Positions 8,843-18,765 are shown, counted from the first letter of the stretch. The stretch: 64,000 nucleotides of DNA from Niveibacterium umoris (GCF_014197015.1 NZ_JACIET010000001.1:1178001-1242000); one strand, 5' to 3'. Made by a program: numbers and translations. Notes: generated from the letters alone by a model not told the origin.

Positions 8843-11494
8843 CTACGGCAGGGGTCTGTAAATTTTGAGTTCAGCTTCGAGCTTCCTGATTTCGCTGATA
8901 TCGATGAAGGTGATGACAACCCCGTCGATGATGTTGTCCTGCGTACGGTACGGCATGATCCTGATCCGGTACCAGCGTCCATCGCGCGCGCCGGCCTGGC
9001 GCTCCTGGAAAACCAGCGTGCGCAGCACTTCTTCAGCGTCTTCCTTCAGTTCAGGATAGTCCAGATCGGTCACCACATGCGTCAGGGGGCGGCCGATATC
9101 GCTCGGAATCAGCTTGAAGAGGTTGGTCGCATGCGAGGTGAATCGGCGTAGCCGCATTTCGCTATCGAGGAAGATCGTGGCGATTTCCGTGCTGTTGAGC
9201 AGGTTCGCCATATCGTTCTTGACCGAAGTCAGGTCATTGATCTTGGCGTTAAGCTCAGAGTTCACCGTCTGGAGTTCCTCGTTGAGCGACTGCATCTCTT
9301 CCTTTGAGGTGGTCAGCTCTTCATTGGTCGATTGCAGTTCCTCATTCGTCGACTGCAGTTCCTCGTTGCTCGACTTCAGTTCCTCCATCGAGGTCTGCAT
9401 CTCTTCCTGCGTCAGCTTCATGGCGGCACGCACCTGCTCGAGCTCTTGCAGCAAGGCGTCGTGGGTTGCGCTAGTCGTGGTCTTGCGCCGGCCCTTGTTT
9501 ACGACAGGGGCAGGCGCGTCCTGAAAGACAACCAGCACCCGGCCATTGAGCGGCTCAGGTTTTGCAAGCGGCTGAACGGTCACGTTCACCAATTGCGGGC
9601 CGGCGTGGGTGCTTACCTCCACCCCATGCAGCGTGACCGACTGGTGGTCGCGCAGCACCTTGGCGATGACCCCGGTCAGCGCCTCGCGCAGGCCTTCACG
9701 CGCCATCGCGTGGAGGTTGATGTTGACCTTGCCCGCCGCGGGCTCCAGGTATTTGCCGGTGCGCCCGCTGATATACAGGATGTCGCCATCACCATTCACC
9801 AGCACCGCAGCCGGCGCGAAGTTCTGCTGGATAAACGAGTCCGTAAGTTGGCCCATGTCTTCGGCACGTTCATTCTTTGGCATATCGCTGTCCACCGTTG
9901 TCTCGCGCGACGCGCGTCGAGGAAATTCCAGTTCCGAAATCGGCAAGCTCTGGTCCAGCCGATGAAATACGCGCGCCACCCGGTTCGCCGGCTTGAACAG
10001 ACCGCCATGCGCACCGAGGGTCTCGGCGCTGCCAAGAACCAGAACGCCGCCGCGGTTGAGCGCGTAGTGAAACAACAGCAAAAGCTTCTGTTGCAAGCGC
10101 GGCCGGAAATAGATCAGCAGGTTCCGACAGCAAAGGATGTCGAGTCTAGTGAACGGCGGATCGGAGATGACGTTCTGCGGCGCAAACACCACCATTTCCC
10201 GGATGTCCTTGCGAATCCGGTAACCGTCGCCCTCCACTGAGAAGTGCCGCGCGAGGCGTTCCGCCGATACGTCAGCCGCAATGCTTGCCGGATAGACGCC
10301 GCGGCGCGCCGTCTCGATCGCATCGGCATCGAGATCGGTCGCGAAGATCTGCAGATCGAAACGGGCGGCGGGCCGCAGCGCGTCCAGCGCTTCCTTGAAG
10401 ACCATCGCGAGGGAATAGGCTTCCTCGCCGGTTGAGCAGGCAGGCACCCAGGCCCGCAGCGTCCTTCCGTCGGGCACGGCGGACAGCAGGGCCGGAATCG
10501 CTTCGTCGCGCACGGTGCCCCACACATGCGCATCCCGAAAGAAGTTGGTTACCCCGATCAACAGTTCGCGGAACAGCAGATCGAGCTCGCTCGGATTGGC
10601 GAGCAGATAGCGCACGTAATCGCCCATATCGCCGAGCTTGTGCAGGGCGATGCGCCGCTCCATTCGTCGTACAAGCGTATTGGTCTTGTACAACGAGAAA
10701 TCATTGCCAGTGCGCTCGCGCAGCATGGCGAGGATGCGTTCGAGATCGTTGAGCGGCTTGCCCGCACCGCTTGTCGCCGGTGCGCGTCCGGCATTCGCAT
10801 CAAGCGCCTCTGGGCCCGCCGTCGACGCGGCCCGGAGCGGACTGCGCAAGTGACCAAGGATGCGCTCAGGCAGCGCTTCCGCCACTGCGACAATATCCAC
10901 GACACCGGCTTCGATCGCGCAGCGCGGCATGCTGTCTGCCTGCGCACTCGAGGGCTCCTGAGCGAGCGTGAAACCCCCATTCGCCTTGATCGCCCGCATG
11001 CCGGCAACGCCGTCGGAACCCATGCCGGAAAGAATGACGCCCACCGCGCGTGCCTCGCAGACCTTCGCCAGTGCGTGCATGAAGAAGTCAATGGGCAGCC
11101 GCATGCCACGTTGCTCGCCCGGCGCGATCAGGTGCAGTGCGCCCTCCGCCAACGAAAGATCCTTGTTCGGGGGAATCACGTAGACCCGATCGGCTTGAAG
11201 CGGCATCCCTTCGCTCGCTTCGCATACCGGCAAAGAGGTCGCGCGCTGCAACAGCGCCGCCAGGCTGCTCGGATACTTCGGAGCCAGATGCTGCACAACC
11301 ACATAGGCAATGCCAGCAGCGACCGGCACATGGGCGAAGAAGCGCTCCAGCGCATCCAGCCCACCCGCCGAACAGCCGATTCCGATCACCGGGAAGTCGA
11401 CTGAACTGTTCAGGTCCCGATCAACACCCGGCAGCGTCGGGTCACCCGCCTCGCGGCTTGCGATTTCTGTCGTGTGGATGGAGGGCGGGATCAT
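8843..11494 (-). CDS. CheB-CheR-PAS hybrid chemotaxis-type protein
   Basis: The start is ATG 11494 with AAGG upstream, giving 883 residues. Residues about 35-215 are a CheB methylesterase domain (GIGCSAGGLDAL catalytic Ser, VVQHLAP His, ILSGMGSDG Asp) without a receiver domain. Residues about 245-510 are a CheR methyltransferase (TNFFRD, WVPACSTGEEAYS, CCRNLLIYF). A PAS-like region and a long coiled coil follow, with near-perfect heptad-like repeats (SNEELQSTNEEL, about 665-730), then a C-terminal PAS/PAC domain. Such fusions occur in many proteobacteria, often with histidine kinases or cyclic-di-GMP enzymes, and are not part of classical chemotaxis. The adjacent GGDEF-EAL gene fits that pattern. 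Output unknown. Confidence 0.9.
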   Translation of the reverse strand: MIPPSIHTTEIASREAGDPTLPGVDRDLNSSVDFPVIGIGCSAGGLDALERFFAHVPVAAGIAYVVVQHLAPKYPSSLAALLQRATSLPVCEASEGMPLQADRVYVIPPNKDLSLAEGALHLIAPGEQRGMRLPIDFFMHALAKVCEARAVGVILSGMGSDGVAGMRAIKANGGFTLAQEPSSAQADSMPRCAIEAGVVDIVAVAEALPERILGHLRSPLRAASTAGPEALDANAGRAPATSGAGKPLNDLERILAMLRERTGNDFSLYKTNTLVRRMERRIALHKLGDMGDYVRYLLANPSELDLLFRELLIGVTNFFRDAHVWGTVRDEAIPALLSAVPDGRTLRAWVPACSTGEEAYSLAMVFKEALDALRPAARFDLQIFATDLDADAIETARRGVYPASIAADVSAERLARHFSVEGDGYRIRKDIREMVVFAPQNVISDPPFTRLDILCCRNLLIYFRPRLQQKLLLLFHYALNRGGVLVLGSAETLGAHGGLFKPANRVARVFHRLDQSLPISELEFPRRASRETTVDSDMPKNERAEDMGQLTDSFIQQNFAPAAVLVNGDGDILYISGRTGKYLEPAAGKVNINLHAMAREGLREALTGVIAKVLRDHQSVTLHGVEVSTHAGPQLVNVTVQPLAKPEPLNGRVLVVFQDAPAPVVNKGRRKTTTSATHDALLQELEQVRAAMKLTQEEMQTSMEELKSSNEELQSTNEELQSTNEELTTSKEEMQSLNEELQTVNSELNAKINDLTSVKNDMANLLNSTEIATIFLDSEMRLRRFTSHATNLFKLIPSDIGRPLTHVVTDLDYPELKEDAEEVLRTLVFQERQAGARDGRWYRIRIMPYRTQDNIIDGVVITFIDISEIRKLEAELKIYRPLP

Positions 11495-11929
11495 CAGCGG
11501 GCCTTGAAAGCAGAACGTCGTTGACTCTATCAGGCCATGGTCGGGCGAAGCCGCGCGTTGGCGCGGTCGCAGGTACGCGGGTAGCGCAGCACGCCGCTTA
11601 GACAGCCAATTCTCCGACTTGCCTCGAAACTGCCATTGACTTGAAACATTCAGCCGCGAAAGTGCAGGCCGTACGCAGCAAACGCGGTCTCGCGCCAGCG
11701 TACGGAGCCGTATGCCGCACAAAACCTGCCTCGGCCGTCAAGGCACCCGCTTCAGATTAAGGCCCTACAATGACGGGCCCTGCGCCGCGAGGCGGGAAAA
11801 GAACGATTCCGGCGCCCTCCCAACGCCGCCCTTTGATCACCCTTCCACTGCCGGCGCAAGATCCAGAACCCAGACCATTCCAGGTGCGGGATTACCGCGC
11901 TGCAGGCATGGCGCCACAGAGAGATGCTC
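11495..11929. other. Divergent promoter region, no gene seen
   Basis: 435 bases lie between the divergent CheB-CheR and nitronate monooxygenase-like genes. In-frame extension of the CheB-CheR gene upstream is possible, but its residues look random. A TACAAT hexamer at 11766-11771 on the plus strand could be a -10 element for the downstream gene, but no good -35 is at the right distance. Otherwise nothing is recognisable. Confidence 0.45.
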
Positions 11930-13195
11930 ATGAAGTGTGTAGATGATTTCCGCCTCAAGTTCGGCACGCGCGAACTGGTGCCCATCATGATCGGTGGCAT
12001 GGGCGTCGACATTTCCTCGGCCGAACTTGCGCTCGAAGCGGCGCGGCTCGGCGGCGTGGGCCACATTTCCGACGCGATGGTGCAGACGGTCTCGGACCGT
12101 CGTTTCAACACCAAGTTCACCCGCGACAAACTGCAGTTCTACAAGTACAACGTCGCCAATTCGGACAAGTCGGCGGTCCAGTTCAACCTCGCGCAGTTGG
12201 CCGAGGCCACCCGCCTGCATGTCGGTTCGACGATGGACGCCAAGCGCGGCGACGGCATGATCTTCATCAACTGCATGGAGAAGCTGACGATGAACGCCGC
12301 GCGCGATACGCTGCGCGTGCGCCTTGCCTCGGCGCTGGATGCCGGGATCGACGGCATCACGCTGTCGGCCGGCCTGCACCTGGGCTCGTTCGCGCTGATC
12401 GAAGATCACCCGCGCTTCCGCGACGCCAAGCTCGGCATCATCGTCTCGTCGCTGCGCGCGCTACAGCTTTTCCTGCGCAAGAACGCACGACTCAATCGCG
12501 CGCCCGACTACATCGTGGTCGAAGGTCCGCTGGCGGGCGGGCACCTTGGTTTTGGCCTCAACGAATGGCAGAACTTCGACCTCGCGACCATCGTCGCCGA
12601 GATCGTTGCCTGGTTGAAGGCGGAAGAACTCGACATCCCGGTCATCGCGGCCGGCGGTATCTTCACCGGCACCGACGCAGTGGGCTTTCTTGAGAACGGC
12701 GCCGCCGCCGTACAGGTGGCAACGCGCTTCACGGTCACCACCGAATGCGGCTTGCCGGAGAAAGTCCGGCAGCACTACTTCACTGCCGACGAAGCAGACG
12801 TCGAGGTGAACGGTGTCTCGCCGACCGGCTATCCGATGCGCATGCTCAAGAGCAGCCCGGCGATCGGCGATGGCATCCGGCCGAACTGCGAAGCCTATGG
12901 GTACCTGCTCGACGGTTCCGGCAACTGCGCCTACATCAACTCCTACAATCGCGAAGTTGCCGCCAATCCGGATGCGCGCAAGGTCAAGGTGATGGACAAG
13001 ACCTGCCTGTGCACCCAGATGCATAACTTCGACTGCTGGACCTGCGGCCACTACGTCTATCGCCTCAAGGACACGACCCACCGCCTGCCGGACGGTTCCT
13101 ATCAGGCCCTGTCAGCCGAACACGTGTTCCGCGACTACCAGTTCAGCACCGACGGCAAGATCGCGCTGCCGAACCGGCTCGTTGCAGCGGTTTGA
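11930..13195 (+). CDS. Nitronate monooxygenase-like flavoprotein (NPD family)
   Basis: This 421-residue TIM-barrel flavoprotein belongs to the 2-nitropropane dioxygenase/FabK group. Support includes the N-terminal PIMIGGMGVDISSAELA, the catalytic-histidine motif VEGPLAGGHLGF, and the FMN phosphate site PVIAAGGIFTGTDAVGFLENGAAAVQVATRF. ATG 11930 is preferred over ATG 11924 because GAGAG then sits at a normal distance. The C-terminal 90 residues add a Cys-rich tail (TCLCTQMHNFDCWTCGHYVY) not found in the short family members; it could hold a metal or disulfides. Substrate unknown: nitronates, or a fatty-acid-type enoyl substrate. It is convergent with cysK. Confidence 0.8.
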   Translation: MKCVDDFRLKFGTRELVPIMIGGMGVDISSAELALEAARLGGVGHISDAMVQTVSDRRFNTKFTRDKLQFYKYNVANSDKSAVQFNLAQLAEATRLHVGSTMDAKRGDGMIFINCMEKLTMNAARDTLRVRLASALDAGIDGITLSAGLHLGSFALIEDHPRFRDAKLGIIVSSLRALQLFLRKNARLNRAPDYIVVEGPLAGGHLGFGLNEWQNFDLATIVAEIVAWLKAEELDIPVIAAGGIFTGTDAVGFLENGAAAVQVATRFTVTTECGLPEKVRQHYFTADEADVEVNGVSPTGYPMRMLKSSPAIGDGIRPNCEAYGYLLDGSGNCAYINSYNREVAANPDARKVKVMDKTCLCTQMHNFDCWTCGHYVYRLKDTTHRLPDGSYQALSAEHVFRDYQFSTDGKIALPNRLVAAV

Positions 13196-13203
13196 GTTGA
13201 ACG

Positions 13204-13230
13204 AAAAAGGGCAGGCTGACGCCTGCCCCT
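13204..13230 (-). terminator. Rho-independent terminator of cysK
   Basis: An 8-bp perfect stem (GGGCAGGC at 13209-13216, GCCTGCCC at 13221-13228) with a TGAC loop. On the minus strand it is followed by five T residues, so it terminates cysK. On the plus strand the downstream tract is poor. Confidence 0.8.
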
Positions 13231-13252
13231 TGCTCGAATCGGTTACGCCCGT

Positions 13253-14227
13253 TCAGAGCGGCATGCCCGAGGCGTCGAACATGCCGTCGAAGAGGATCGA
13301 GCTGAGGTAACGTTCGCCCGAATCCGGCAACACGACGACGATCGTCTTGCCGGCATTTTCCGGCTTCTTCGCGAGCCTCACGGCTACTGCAGTCGCCGCG
13401 CCGCACGAAATACCAGCGAGGATACCCTCCTCCTTCGCCAAGCGTCGCGCGTATTCCACCGCCTCTTGATTGCTGACCTGCTCGATCGCATCGATCAGGG
13501 ACAGATCGAGCACCTGCGGCACGAACCCGGCCCCGATGCCTTGAATCTTGTGCGGCCCCGGCTTGGGCGCCTCGCCGTTGCGCGTCTGCGTCAGCACCGG
13601 GCTCGCCGTCGGCTCCACCGCCACCGATTGGATCGCCTTGCCTTTGGTGTTCTTGATGTAGCGCGTCACACCGGTAATCGTGCCGCCGGTACCCACACCG
13701 CCGACGAAGATGTCGATCGCGCCATCGGTGTCTTCCCAGATTTCGGGGCCGGTCGTCGCTTCGTGAATCGCCGGGTTGGCCGGATTCTTGAACTGTTGCA
13801 ACAGCACATACTTCGAATCGGATGCGGCGATTTCCTCGGCCTTGGCGATCGCACCGCTCATGCCCTTTGCGCCTTCGGTGAGGACGAGCTTTGCGCCGTA
13901 GGCGAGGAGCAGCTTGCGCCGTTCGATGCTCATCGTCTCCGGCATCGTCAGCGTCAGCGGAATGCCGCGCGCGGCGGCAACGAAGGCCAGCGCGATGCCG
14001 GTATTGCCGCTGGTGGGCTCCACCAGTTCCTTACCCGGCCCGAGCAAGCCGCGCTTCTCGGCATCCCAGATCAGGGCAGCGCCGATGCGGCATTTCACCG
14101 AGTAAGCCGGATTGCGCCCTTCGATTTTCGCGAGCACGGTAGCTTGGGCGCCGTCGAGTACCCGGTTGAGTCTGACCAGCGGCGTGCGGCCGATGGACAA
14201 GGAATTGTCGGCAAACCAGTTGGACAT
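13253..14227 (-). CDS. cysK: Cysteine synthase A (O-acetylserine sulfhydrylase)
   Basis: This PLP enzyme makes cysteine from O-acetylserine and sulfide in the cytosol. It has 324 residues and starts at ATG 14227 with AGGAG upstream. The PLP lysine is in [16 protein letters not shown]. The substrate loop TSGNTGIAL, the phosphate cup GGVGTGGT and the C-terminal SCGAA are all canonical. It sits 93 bases after cysB on the same strand and belongs to the sulfate-assimilation cluster. The last 80 residues are nearly the same as those of the partial cysteine synthase at the right edge (63749), so the genome has at least two close copies. Confidence 0.95.
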   Translation of the reverse strand: MSNWFADNSLSIGRTPLVRLNRVLDGAQATVLAKIEGRNPAYSVKCRIGAALIWDAEKRGLLGPGKELVEPTSGNTGIALAFVAAARGIPLTLTMPETMSIERRKLLLAYGAKLVLTEGAKGMSGAIAKAEEIAASDSKYVLLQQFKNPANPAIHEATTGPEIWEDTDGAIDIFVGGVGTGGTITGVTRYIKNTKGKAIQSVAVEPTASPVLTQTRNGEAPKPGPHKIQGIGAGFVPQVLDLSLIDAIEQVSNQEAVEYARRLAKEEGILAGISCGAATAVAVRLAKKPENAGKTIVVVLPDSGERYLSSILFDGMFDASGMPL

Positions 14228-14320
14228 GTCTGACTCCTGTCGAAGGGGGTTGGAGAGAGGCGCAAGTTTAGTGCGAGTCGCAGCCATTCGACGCATCCTG
14301 CATCGGCAGGGGCTGCCCGA

Positions 14321-15259
14321 TCACTCGTCGCTATCGCGCTCGGGGTTGATCGATTGTCGCACCACCGCCTCTTCAAGTCGCGGCGAGCAGAATTCGATGA
14401 AGCGATAAGCGTAGCCGCGCAGGTAGTGGCCGCGGCGGATCGCAATGCGCGTCACGTTCTCTGCAAACAGCGCTGCCGAATCGAGCTTGCAAAGCGAGGT
14501 GTCGCGTTCGGGATTGAACGCCACCGATGCGACGATACCGATGCCAAGTCCGAGTTCGACATAGGTCTTGATCACATCGGAATCGAGCGCCGACATCACG
14601 ATGTCCGGCGCCAAGCCCTGACTGGCAAAGGTCTGGTCGATACGCGCACGACCGGTGTATCCCTCGTGATAGGTGATGATCGGGTAGTCCGCCACCGCCT
14701 CGAGCGTTACCGGCGTCACCGCGGTGAGCGGATGGCCCTGCTGCACGATCACAGCGTGATGCCAACGGTGGTATTCGAAGCTGGCGATATCCGGGGCGCC
14801 ATCGAGCGCCTCGGTCGCGATGCCGATGTCGGCATCGCCCGCTTGCAGCAGCGCCACGATTTCCGCCGGGCTGCCCTGGTGCAGTTCCAGATGCACTTTC
14901 GGAAAGGCCTGCTTGAAGCGCGTCACCACCGGCGGCAGCACGTAGCGCGCCTGGGTGTGAGTCGTCGCGATCACCAGTTTGCCCTCGTCGCGCTGGCTGA
15001 ATTGCTGCGCCAGGCGCTTGATGTTGCGCGCATCGAGCAGCATCCGTTCAACGATCTCGACCAGTTCCTTGCCCGGTTCGGTCAGCCCGAGAAGGCGCTT
15101 GCCACGGCGGATGAAGAGCTCGACGCCGAGTTCGTCTTCCAGATCCTTGATGTGTTTGCTGACGCCAGACTGCGAGGTGAACAACGCACTGGCCACCTCG
15201 GTCAGGTTGAAGTTCTGGCGCACCGCCTCGCGGATGATGCGAAGTTGCTGAAAGTTCAT
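14321..15259 (-). CDS. cysB: CysB-type LysR regulator of sulfur assimilation
   Basis: This 312-residue protein has an N-terminal winged helix ([40 protein letters not shown]) and a periplasmic-binding-like effector domain with the [11 protein letters not shown] motif specific to CysB/Cbl. CysB activates sulfate and cysteine genes in response to N-acetylserine or O-acetylserine. Its start overlaps the cysA stop by four bases, so the regulator is translationally coupled to the transporter it probably controls. It could be the Cbl-like paralogue instead, since the two cannot be told apart by eye. Confidence 0.9.
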   Translation of the reverse strand: MNFQQLRIIREAVRQNFNLTEVASALFTSQSGVSKHIKDLEDELGVELFIRRGKRLLGLTEPGKELVEIVERMLLDARNIKRLAQQFSQRDEGKLVIATTHTQARYVLPPVVTRFKQAFPKVHLELHQGSPAEIVALLQAGDADIGIATEALDGAPDIASFEYHRWHHAVIVQQGHPLTAVTPVTLEAVADYPIITYHEGYTGRARIDQTFASQGLAPDIVMSALDSDVIKTYVELGLGIGIVASVAFNPERDTSLCKLDSAALFAENVTRIAIRRGHYLRGYAYRFIEFCSPRLEEAVVRQSINPERDSDE

Positions 15260-16359
15260 GATGCAGTTCCGGTAGCAAGTGCGCCCGCTGCGGGGCGCGA
15301 GAAGACAGCCAGCTGAGAGGGTACGACACGCACGCGGGATCCTTCGATCAGGCCCAGTTCGCGCACCCGTGTGCGCGAGAGTTCCACCTCGACCTGCTCC
15401 GGCACACCGGGCTGTGCTTCGCCCTGCAATTCGATCCGCGCGTTGGCGCCAAAGCCGAGGATACGTGTGACGGTGGCACCGATGCCTTGCGTGTGCCCTT
15501 CCCCAACAAGAATATCGAGTTCATGCGGACGCGCGAAGGCAACGACCTCCTCGCCATGCGGAAGCTCGCTGCTGCCATGCGGATGCGCATGGCCACCCAA
15601 CGAGACATGACTGCCGTCGACGCGGCCGTGGAAGAGATTTACCGCACCGAGGAAGCCGTACACGAACGGCGTCTTCGGCGCATCGTAGACCTCGTCGGGC
15701 GTGCCGACCTGCTCGACCTTGCCGTGATTCATCAGCACCACACGGTCGGCCACTTCCAGCGCCTCTTCCTGATCATGCGTCACGAAGATGCTGGTGACGT
15801 GGATCTCGTCGTGCAGGCGGCGCAGCCAGCGGCGCAGTTCCTTGCGCACCTTGGCGTCGAGCGCGCCGAAGGGTTCGTCGAGCAGCAGCACGCGCGGCTC
15901 GACCGCCAGCGCACGGGCCAGCGCGATGCGCTGGCGCTGGCCGCCAGAGAGCTGCGACGGAAAGCGATCGGCGAGCCAGTCAAGCTGCACGAGTTCGAGC
16001 AACTGCTTCACCTTCTTCGCGATCACCGCTTCGCTCGGGCGTTCCTTGCGCGGCTTCACGCGCAGCCCGAAGGCCACGTTGTTGAACACCGTCATGTGCC
16101 GGAACAGCGCGTAGTGCTGGAATACGAAGCCGACGTTGCGCTCGCGCACATGGGTGTCGGAAGCGTCTTCGCCTTCGAGCAGCACGCGGCCCGCGTCGGC
16201 CGATTCCAGCCCTGCGATCACGCGCAGCAGCGTGGTCTTGCCACAACCGGACGGGCCCAGCAGCGCGACCAGTTCGCCGGTCGGGAATTCAAGCGACACA
16301 TCGTCGAGCGCAACGAAGTTGCCGAAGCGTTTCTGGATGCCTTCAACCTGGATGCTCAT
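15256..16359 (-). CDS. cysA: Sulfate/thiosulfate ABC transporter ATPase
   Basis: This 367-residue ATPase powers sulfate import with CysT and CysW. It has Walker A (GPSGCGKTT), the ABC signature ([15 protein letters not shown]), Walker B ([12 protein letters not shown]) and the H-loop (FVTHDQEEA), followed by a TOBE-like C-terminal regulatory domain. The start is ATG 16359 with GGAG upstream and a 5-base gap after cysW. The insert HAHPHGSS in the C-terminal part is His-rich. Confidence 0.95.
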   Translation of the reverse strand: MSIQVEGIQKRFGNFVALDDVSLEFPTGELVALLGPSGCGKTTLLRVIAGLESADAGRVLLEGEDASDTHVRERNVGFVFQHYALFRHMTVFNNVAFGLRVKPRKERPSEAVIAKKVKQLLELVQLDWLADRFPSQLSGGQRQRIALARALAVEPRVLLLDEPFGALDAKVRKELRRWLRRLHDEIHVTSIFVTHDQEEALEVADRVVLMNHGKVEQVGTPDEVYDAPKTPFVYGFLGAVNLFHGRVDGSHVSLGGHAHPHGSSELPHGEEVVAFARPHELDILVGEGHTQGIGATVTRILGFGANARIELQGEAQPGVPEQVEVELSRTRVRELGLIEGSRVRVVPSQLAVFSRPAAGALATGTAS

Positions 16360-16364
16360 TGCAC

Positions 16365-17255
16365 TTACTCCGGACGCAGGTCGTCGCTCGCCGCCCGTGC
16401 GGCTTGCCATTCAACCCAGGATTTGATGACGAGGGTGACCAGCGCCAGCATCGCAAGCAGGGATGCCACCGCGAAGGCCGCGGAGAGCTGGTACTCGTTG
16501 TAGAGAATCTCGATATGCAGCGGCAGCGTGTTGGTGTAGCCACGGATATGGCCCGACACCACCGACACCGCGCCGAACTCGCCCATCGCGCGGGCGTTGC
16601 ACAGCACCACGCCGTAGATCAGGCCCCACTTGATGTTGGGCAGCGTGACATGCCAGAAGGTCTGCCAGCCCGATGCGCCAAGCACGATCGCGGCCTCCTC
16701 CTCTTCCCTGCCCTGCGCCTGCATCAGCGGAATCAGTTCGCGCGCGACGAACGGGAAGGTAACGAAGATGGTCGCGAGCACGATGCCCGGCACCGCGAAG
16801 ATGATCTTGATGTTGTGATCGGCAAACCAGGTGCCGAACCAGCCATGGGTGCTGAAGATCAGCACGTAGATCAGGCCTGCGATCACCGGCGACACCGAGA
16901 ACGGCAGGTCGATCAGCGTGATCAGGAACTGCTTGCCGCGGAACTCGAAGCGCGCGATCGCCCATGCGGCGGCGACGCCGAACACCAGGTTCAGGGGCAC
17001 CGCAATCGCGGCCGCGAGCAAAGTGAGCGTTACGGCCGATAGCGCATCGGGCTCCACCAGTGCGGCCAGATAAGCATCCCAGCCTTTCTTGAGCCCCTCG
17101 ACGAACACGGTGGCCAAGGGCAGCAGCAGGAAGAGCGAGAAGAACAGCAGCGAGACGGCGATGATCGTCCACTTCACCCAGGCGGACTCGCGCGTTGCCG
17201 GGTTGTCCTCATAGTGCCGCGGTGCAGCGTGCAGATTGAGTGTGACCGTGCTCAT
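16365..17255 (-). CDS. cysW: Sulfate ABC transporter permease CysW
   Basis: This 296-residue inner-membrane permease has about six hydrophobic helices and the EAA-loop motif ([26 protein letters not shown]) that contacts CysA. The start is ATG 17255, preceded by GGAGGTGA, an excellent ribosome site. The long upstream extension in frame runs into an intergenic palindromic element and is not coding. Confidence 0.95.
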   Translation of the reverse strand: MSTVTLNLHAAPRHYEDNPATRESAWVKWTIIAVSLLFFSLFLLLPLATVFVEGLKKGWDAYLAALVEPDALSAVTLTLLAAAIAVPLNLVFGVAAAWAIARFEFRGKQFLITLIDLPFSVSPVIAGLIYVLIFSTHGWFGTWFADHNIKIIFAVPGIVLATIFVTFPFVARELIPLMQAQGREEEEAAIVLGASGWQTFWHVTLPNIKWGLIYGVVLCNARAMGEFGAVSVVSGHIRGYTNTLPLHIEILYNEYQLSAAFAVASLLAMLALVTLVIKSWVEWQAARAASDDLRPE

Positions 17256-17262
17256 CAGCTCA

Positions 17263-17333
17263 CCTCCCGCCGGGCCGCCCCAAGGGAGGTGGGCGCCCCC
17301 TCGGGGGGCAGCGCGCGTAAGCGTGCGTGGGGG
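17263..17333. repeat. Palindromic intergenic element between cysT and cysW
   Basis: It contains CCTCCC/GGGAGG arms (17263-17268, 17284-17289), a GC-only hairpin CCCCC-TC-GGGGG region (17296-17308) and a third small dyad, then GTGGGGG. The series CCGCCCCAAG ... CCCCCTCGGGGGGCAGCG ... GCGTGGGGG resembles a family of repeats often found between genes in betaproteobacteria. Identification is from memory. Only one copy is in this window. Confidence 0.5.
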
Positions 17334-17337
17334 TACA

Positions 17338-18168
17338 TCAAGCACTCCTCCCGATGCGGCGCGCGCTCCAGGCGTGCAGGTTGTTGATCAGGAACAGCAG
17401 CGCAAACGACACCACCAGCATCACCGCGGCGATCGCAGTGGCCCCGGCATAGTCGTACTGCTCAAGCTTGGTGATGATCATCAGCGGCGTGATCTCGGAG
17501 ACCAGCGGAATGTTGCCGGCGATGAAGATCACCGAGCCGTATTCACCCACCGCGCGCGCAAAGGCCAGCGCGAAACCGGTCAGGAGTGCCGGCAGCAGCA
17601 ACGGCAGCAGCACCTTGCGGAACACCTGCCAGCGCTGTGCGCCCAGCGAAGTGGCCGCCTCTTCGATCTCGGTCTCCAGGTCTTCCAGCACCGGTTGCAC
17701 GGTGCGCACGACGAAGGGCAAACCGATGAAGGTGAGTGCCAGCAGCACACCCAAGGGGGTGTAGGCGATCTTGATGTCGTAGGGCGCCAGCAAGGCACCG
17801 ACCCAGCCCTTGGGCGAATAGATCGTTGCGAGCGCGATACCCGCCACCGCGGTCGGCAGCGCGAAGGGAAGATCGACCAGCGCATCGACGATGCGCTTGC
17901 CGGGGAAGCGATAGCGCACCAGCGCCCAGGCGAGCAGGAATCCGAAAATGGTGTTGATCGTGGCCGCCAGCAGCGAGGCGCCGAAGGTCAGCCGATACGA
18001 AGCGAGCACGCGGGGCGCGGTGGTCGCTTCCCAGAACTGGGTGAGCGTGAGCGTGGCCGATTTGGCAAACACCGCAAAGAGCGGGATCAGCACGATCACC
18101 GACAGGTAGAACAAGGTGTAGCCCAGCGACAGGCCAAAGCCGGGCAGCACGCGGCGGGCGGCACTCAT
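17338..18168 (-). CDS. cysT: Sulfate ABC transporter permease CysT
   Basis: This 276-residue inner-membrane permease is the partner of CysW. It has about six helices and the EAA loop ([25 protein letters not shown]). ATG 18168 has GGAG at a good distance; an in-frame GTG at 18180 is less likely. It is the first gene of cysT-cysW-cysA-cysB. No sulfate-binding protein gene (sbp or cysP) precedes it, so that component must be encoded elsewhere. Confidence 0.95.
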   Translation of the reverse strand: MSAARRVLPGFGLSLGYTLFYLSVIVLIPLFAVFAKSATLTLTQFWEATTAPRVLASYRLTFGASLLAATINTIFGFLLAWALVRYRFPGKRIVDALVDLPFALPTAVAGIALATIYSPKGWVGALLAPYDIKIAYTPLGVLLALTFIGLPFVVRTVQPVLEDLETEIEEAATSLGAQRWQVFRKVLLPLLLPALLTGFALAFARAVGEYGSVIFIAGNIPLVSEITPLMIITKLEQYDYAGATAIAAVMLVVSFALLFLINNLHAWSARRIGRSA

Positions 18169-18466
18169 GGCCGGCTCCACGGCTGTTCAGCTGCAGATGG
18201 CGCGCTTGCTGCGCGCTCGTATCGGATCTTCATGAACGGACGCTCCGTATCGGGGAGCACCGAGTCTATGGGTGCAGCCTTGGAAGGCTAAACAATAAAA
18301 ACTCAATTCCATATGCAGATTCGCGCGTAAGCGCTCAGGCGGATTCGAGCGGATGGCCATGCCCACGGCAATGCGGCCATCGCGCATAAGCACTTCAGAA
18401 TTCCTTGGTTGGGCGGCCAAGGCGAGCGCCGTAGATTGATGTCACCTCAATCGCCGGAGAAGCAAG
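18169..18466. promoter_or_regulatory. Divergent promoter region cysT / DUF2325 gene
   Basis: 298 bases without a gene. An AT-rich patch at 18288-18318 is the likely cysT promoter on the minus strand and would suit CysB binding. GAATTCCTTGGTT at 18398-18410 recurs as an exact 13-mer before ssuE (59408-59420). No sigma-54 element was found facing the DUF2325 gene. Confidence 0.5.
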
Positions 18467-18760
18467 ATGACTGCACTCATCGTCGGCGGCGACCGGGTCG
18501 CCCCGCTGGCCCGCAGCCTCGCGGCCGCGGGTTACCCCGATGTGCGCCACTGGAGCGGGCGCAAGCCGGGCGACCTGCACCACCGCCTGCCGCCCAGCAC
18601 CCGCCTGGTGGTGGTAGTGGTTGACCAGATCAACCACATGATGGCCAGCCGCATCCGCACGGGCGCCCAGGCGCAGGGCGTGCCGATCGTGTTCTGTCAG
18701 CGCTCACGCACCCAGCTCGACGCCGAGCTGCGTCGAATGCAGCTGGCGCAAGCTGCCTGA
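18467..18760 (+). CDS. DUF2325-family protein
   Basis: This 97-residue protein matches the DUF2325 pattern: an opening ALIVGGDRVAPLARSLAAAG, then WSGRKPGD, a hydrophobic VVVVVDQINHMM strand and GVPIVFCQRS. It looks like a small Rossmann-type nucleotide-binding unit. DUF2325 proteins are found near nitrogen-fixation genes in several proteobacteria, and their function is not known. A GGAG-containing leader precedes ATG 18467. It is the first of three closely spaced plus-strand genes (gaps of 5 and 6 bases) ending at 19881. Confidence 0.75.
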   Translation: MTALIVGGDRVAPLARSLAAAGYPDVRHWSGRKPGDLHHRLPPSTRLVVVVVDQINHMMASRIRTGAQAQGVPIVFCQRSRTQLDAELRRMQLAQAA

Positions 18761-18765
18761 AACCC

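Noticed and set aside
18169-18466. A sigma-54 promoter for the DUF2325 operon
   Set aside because: Several GG and GC pairs occur, but none has the required 12-base offset together with adequate flanking consensus.
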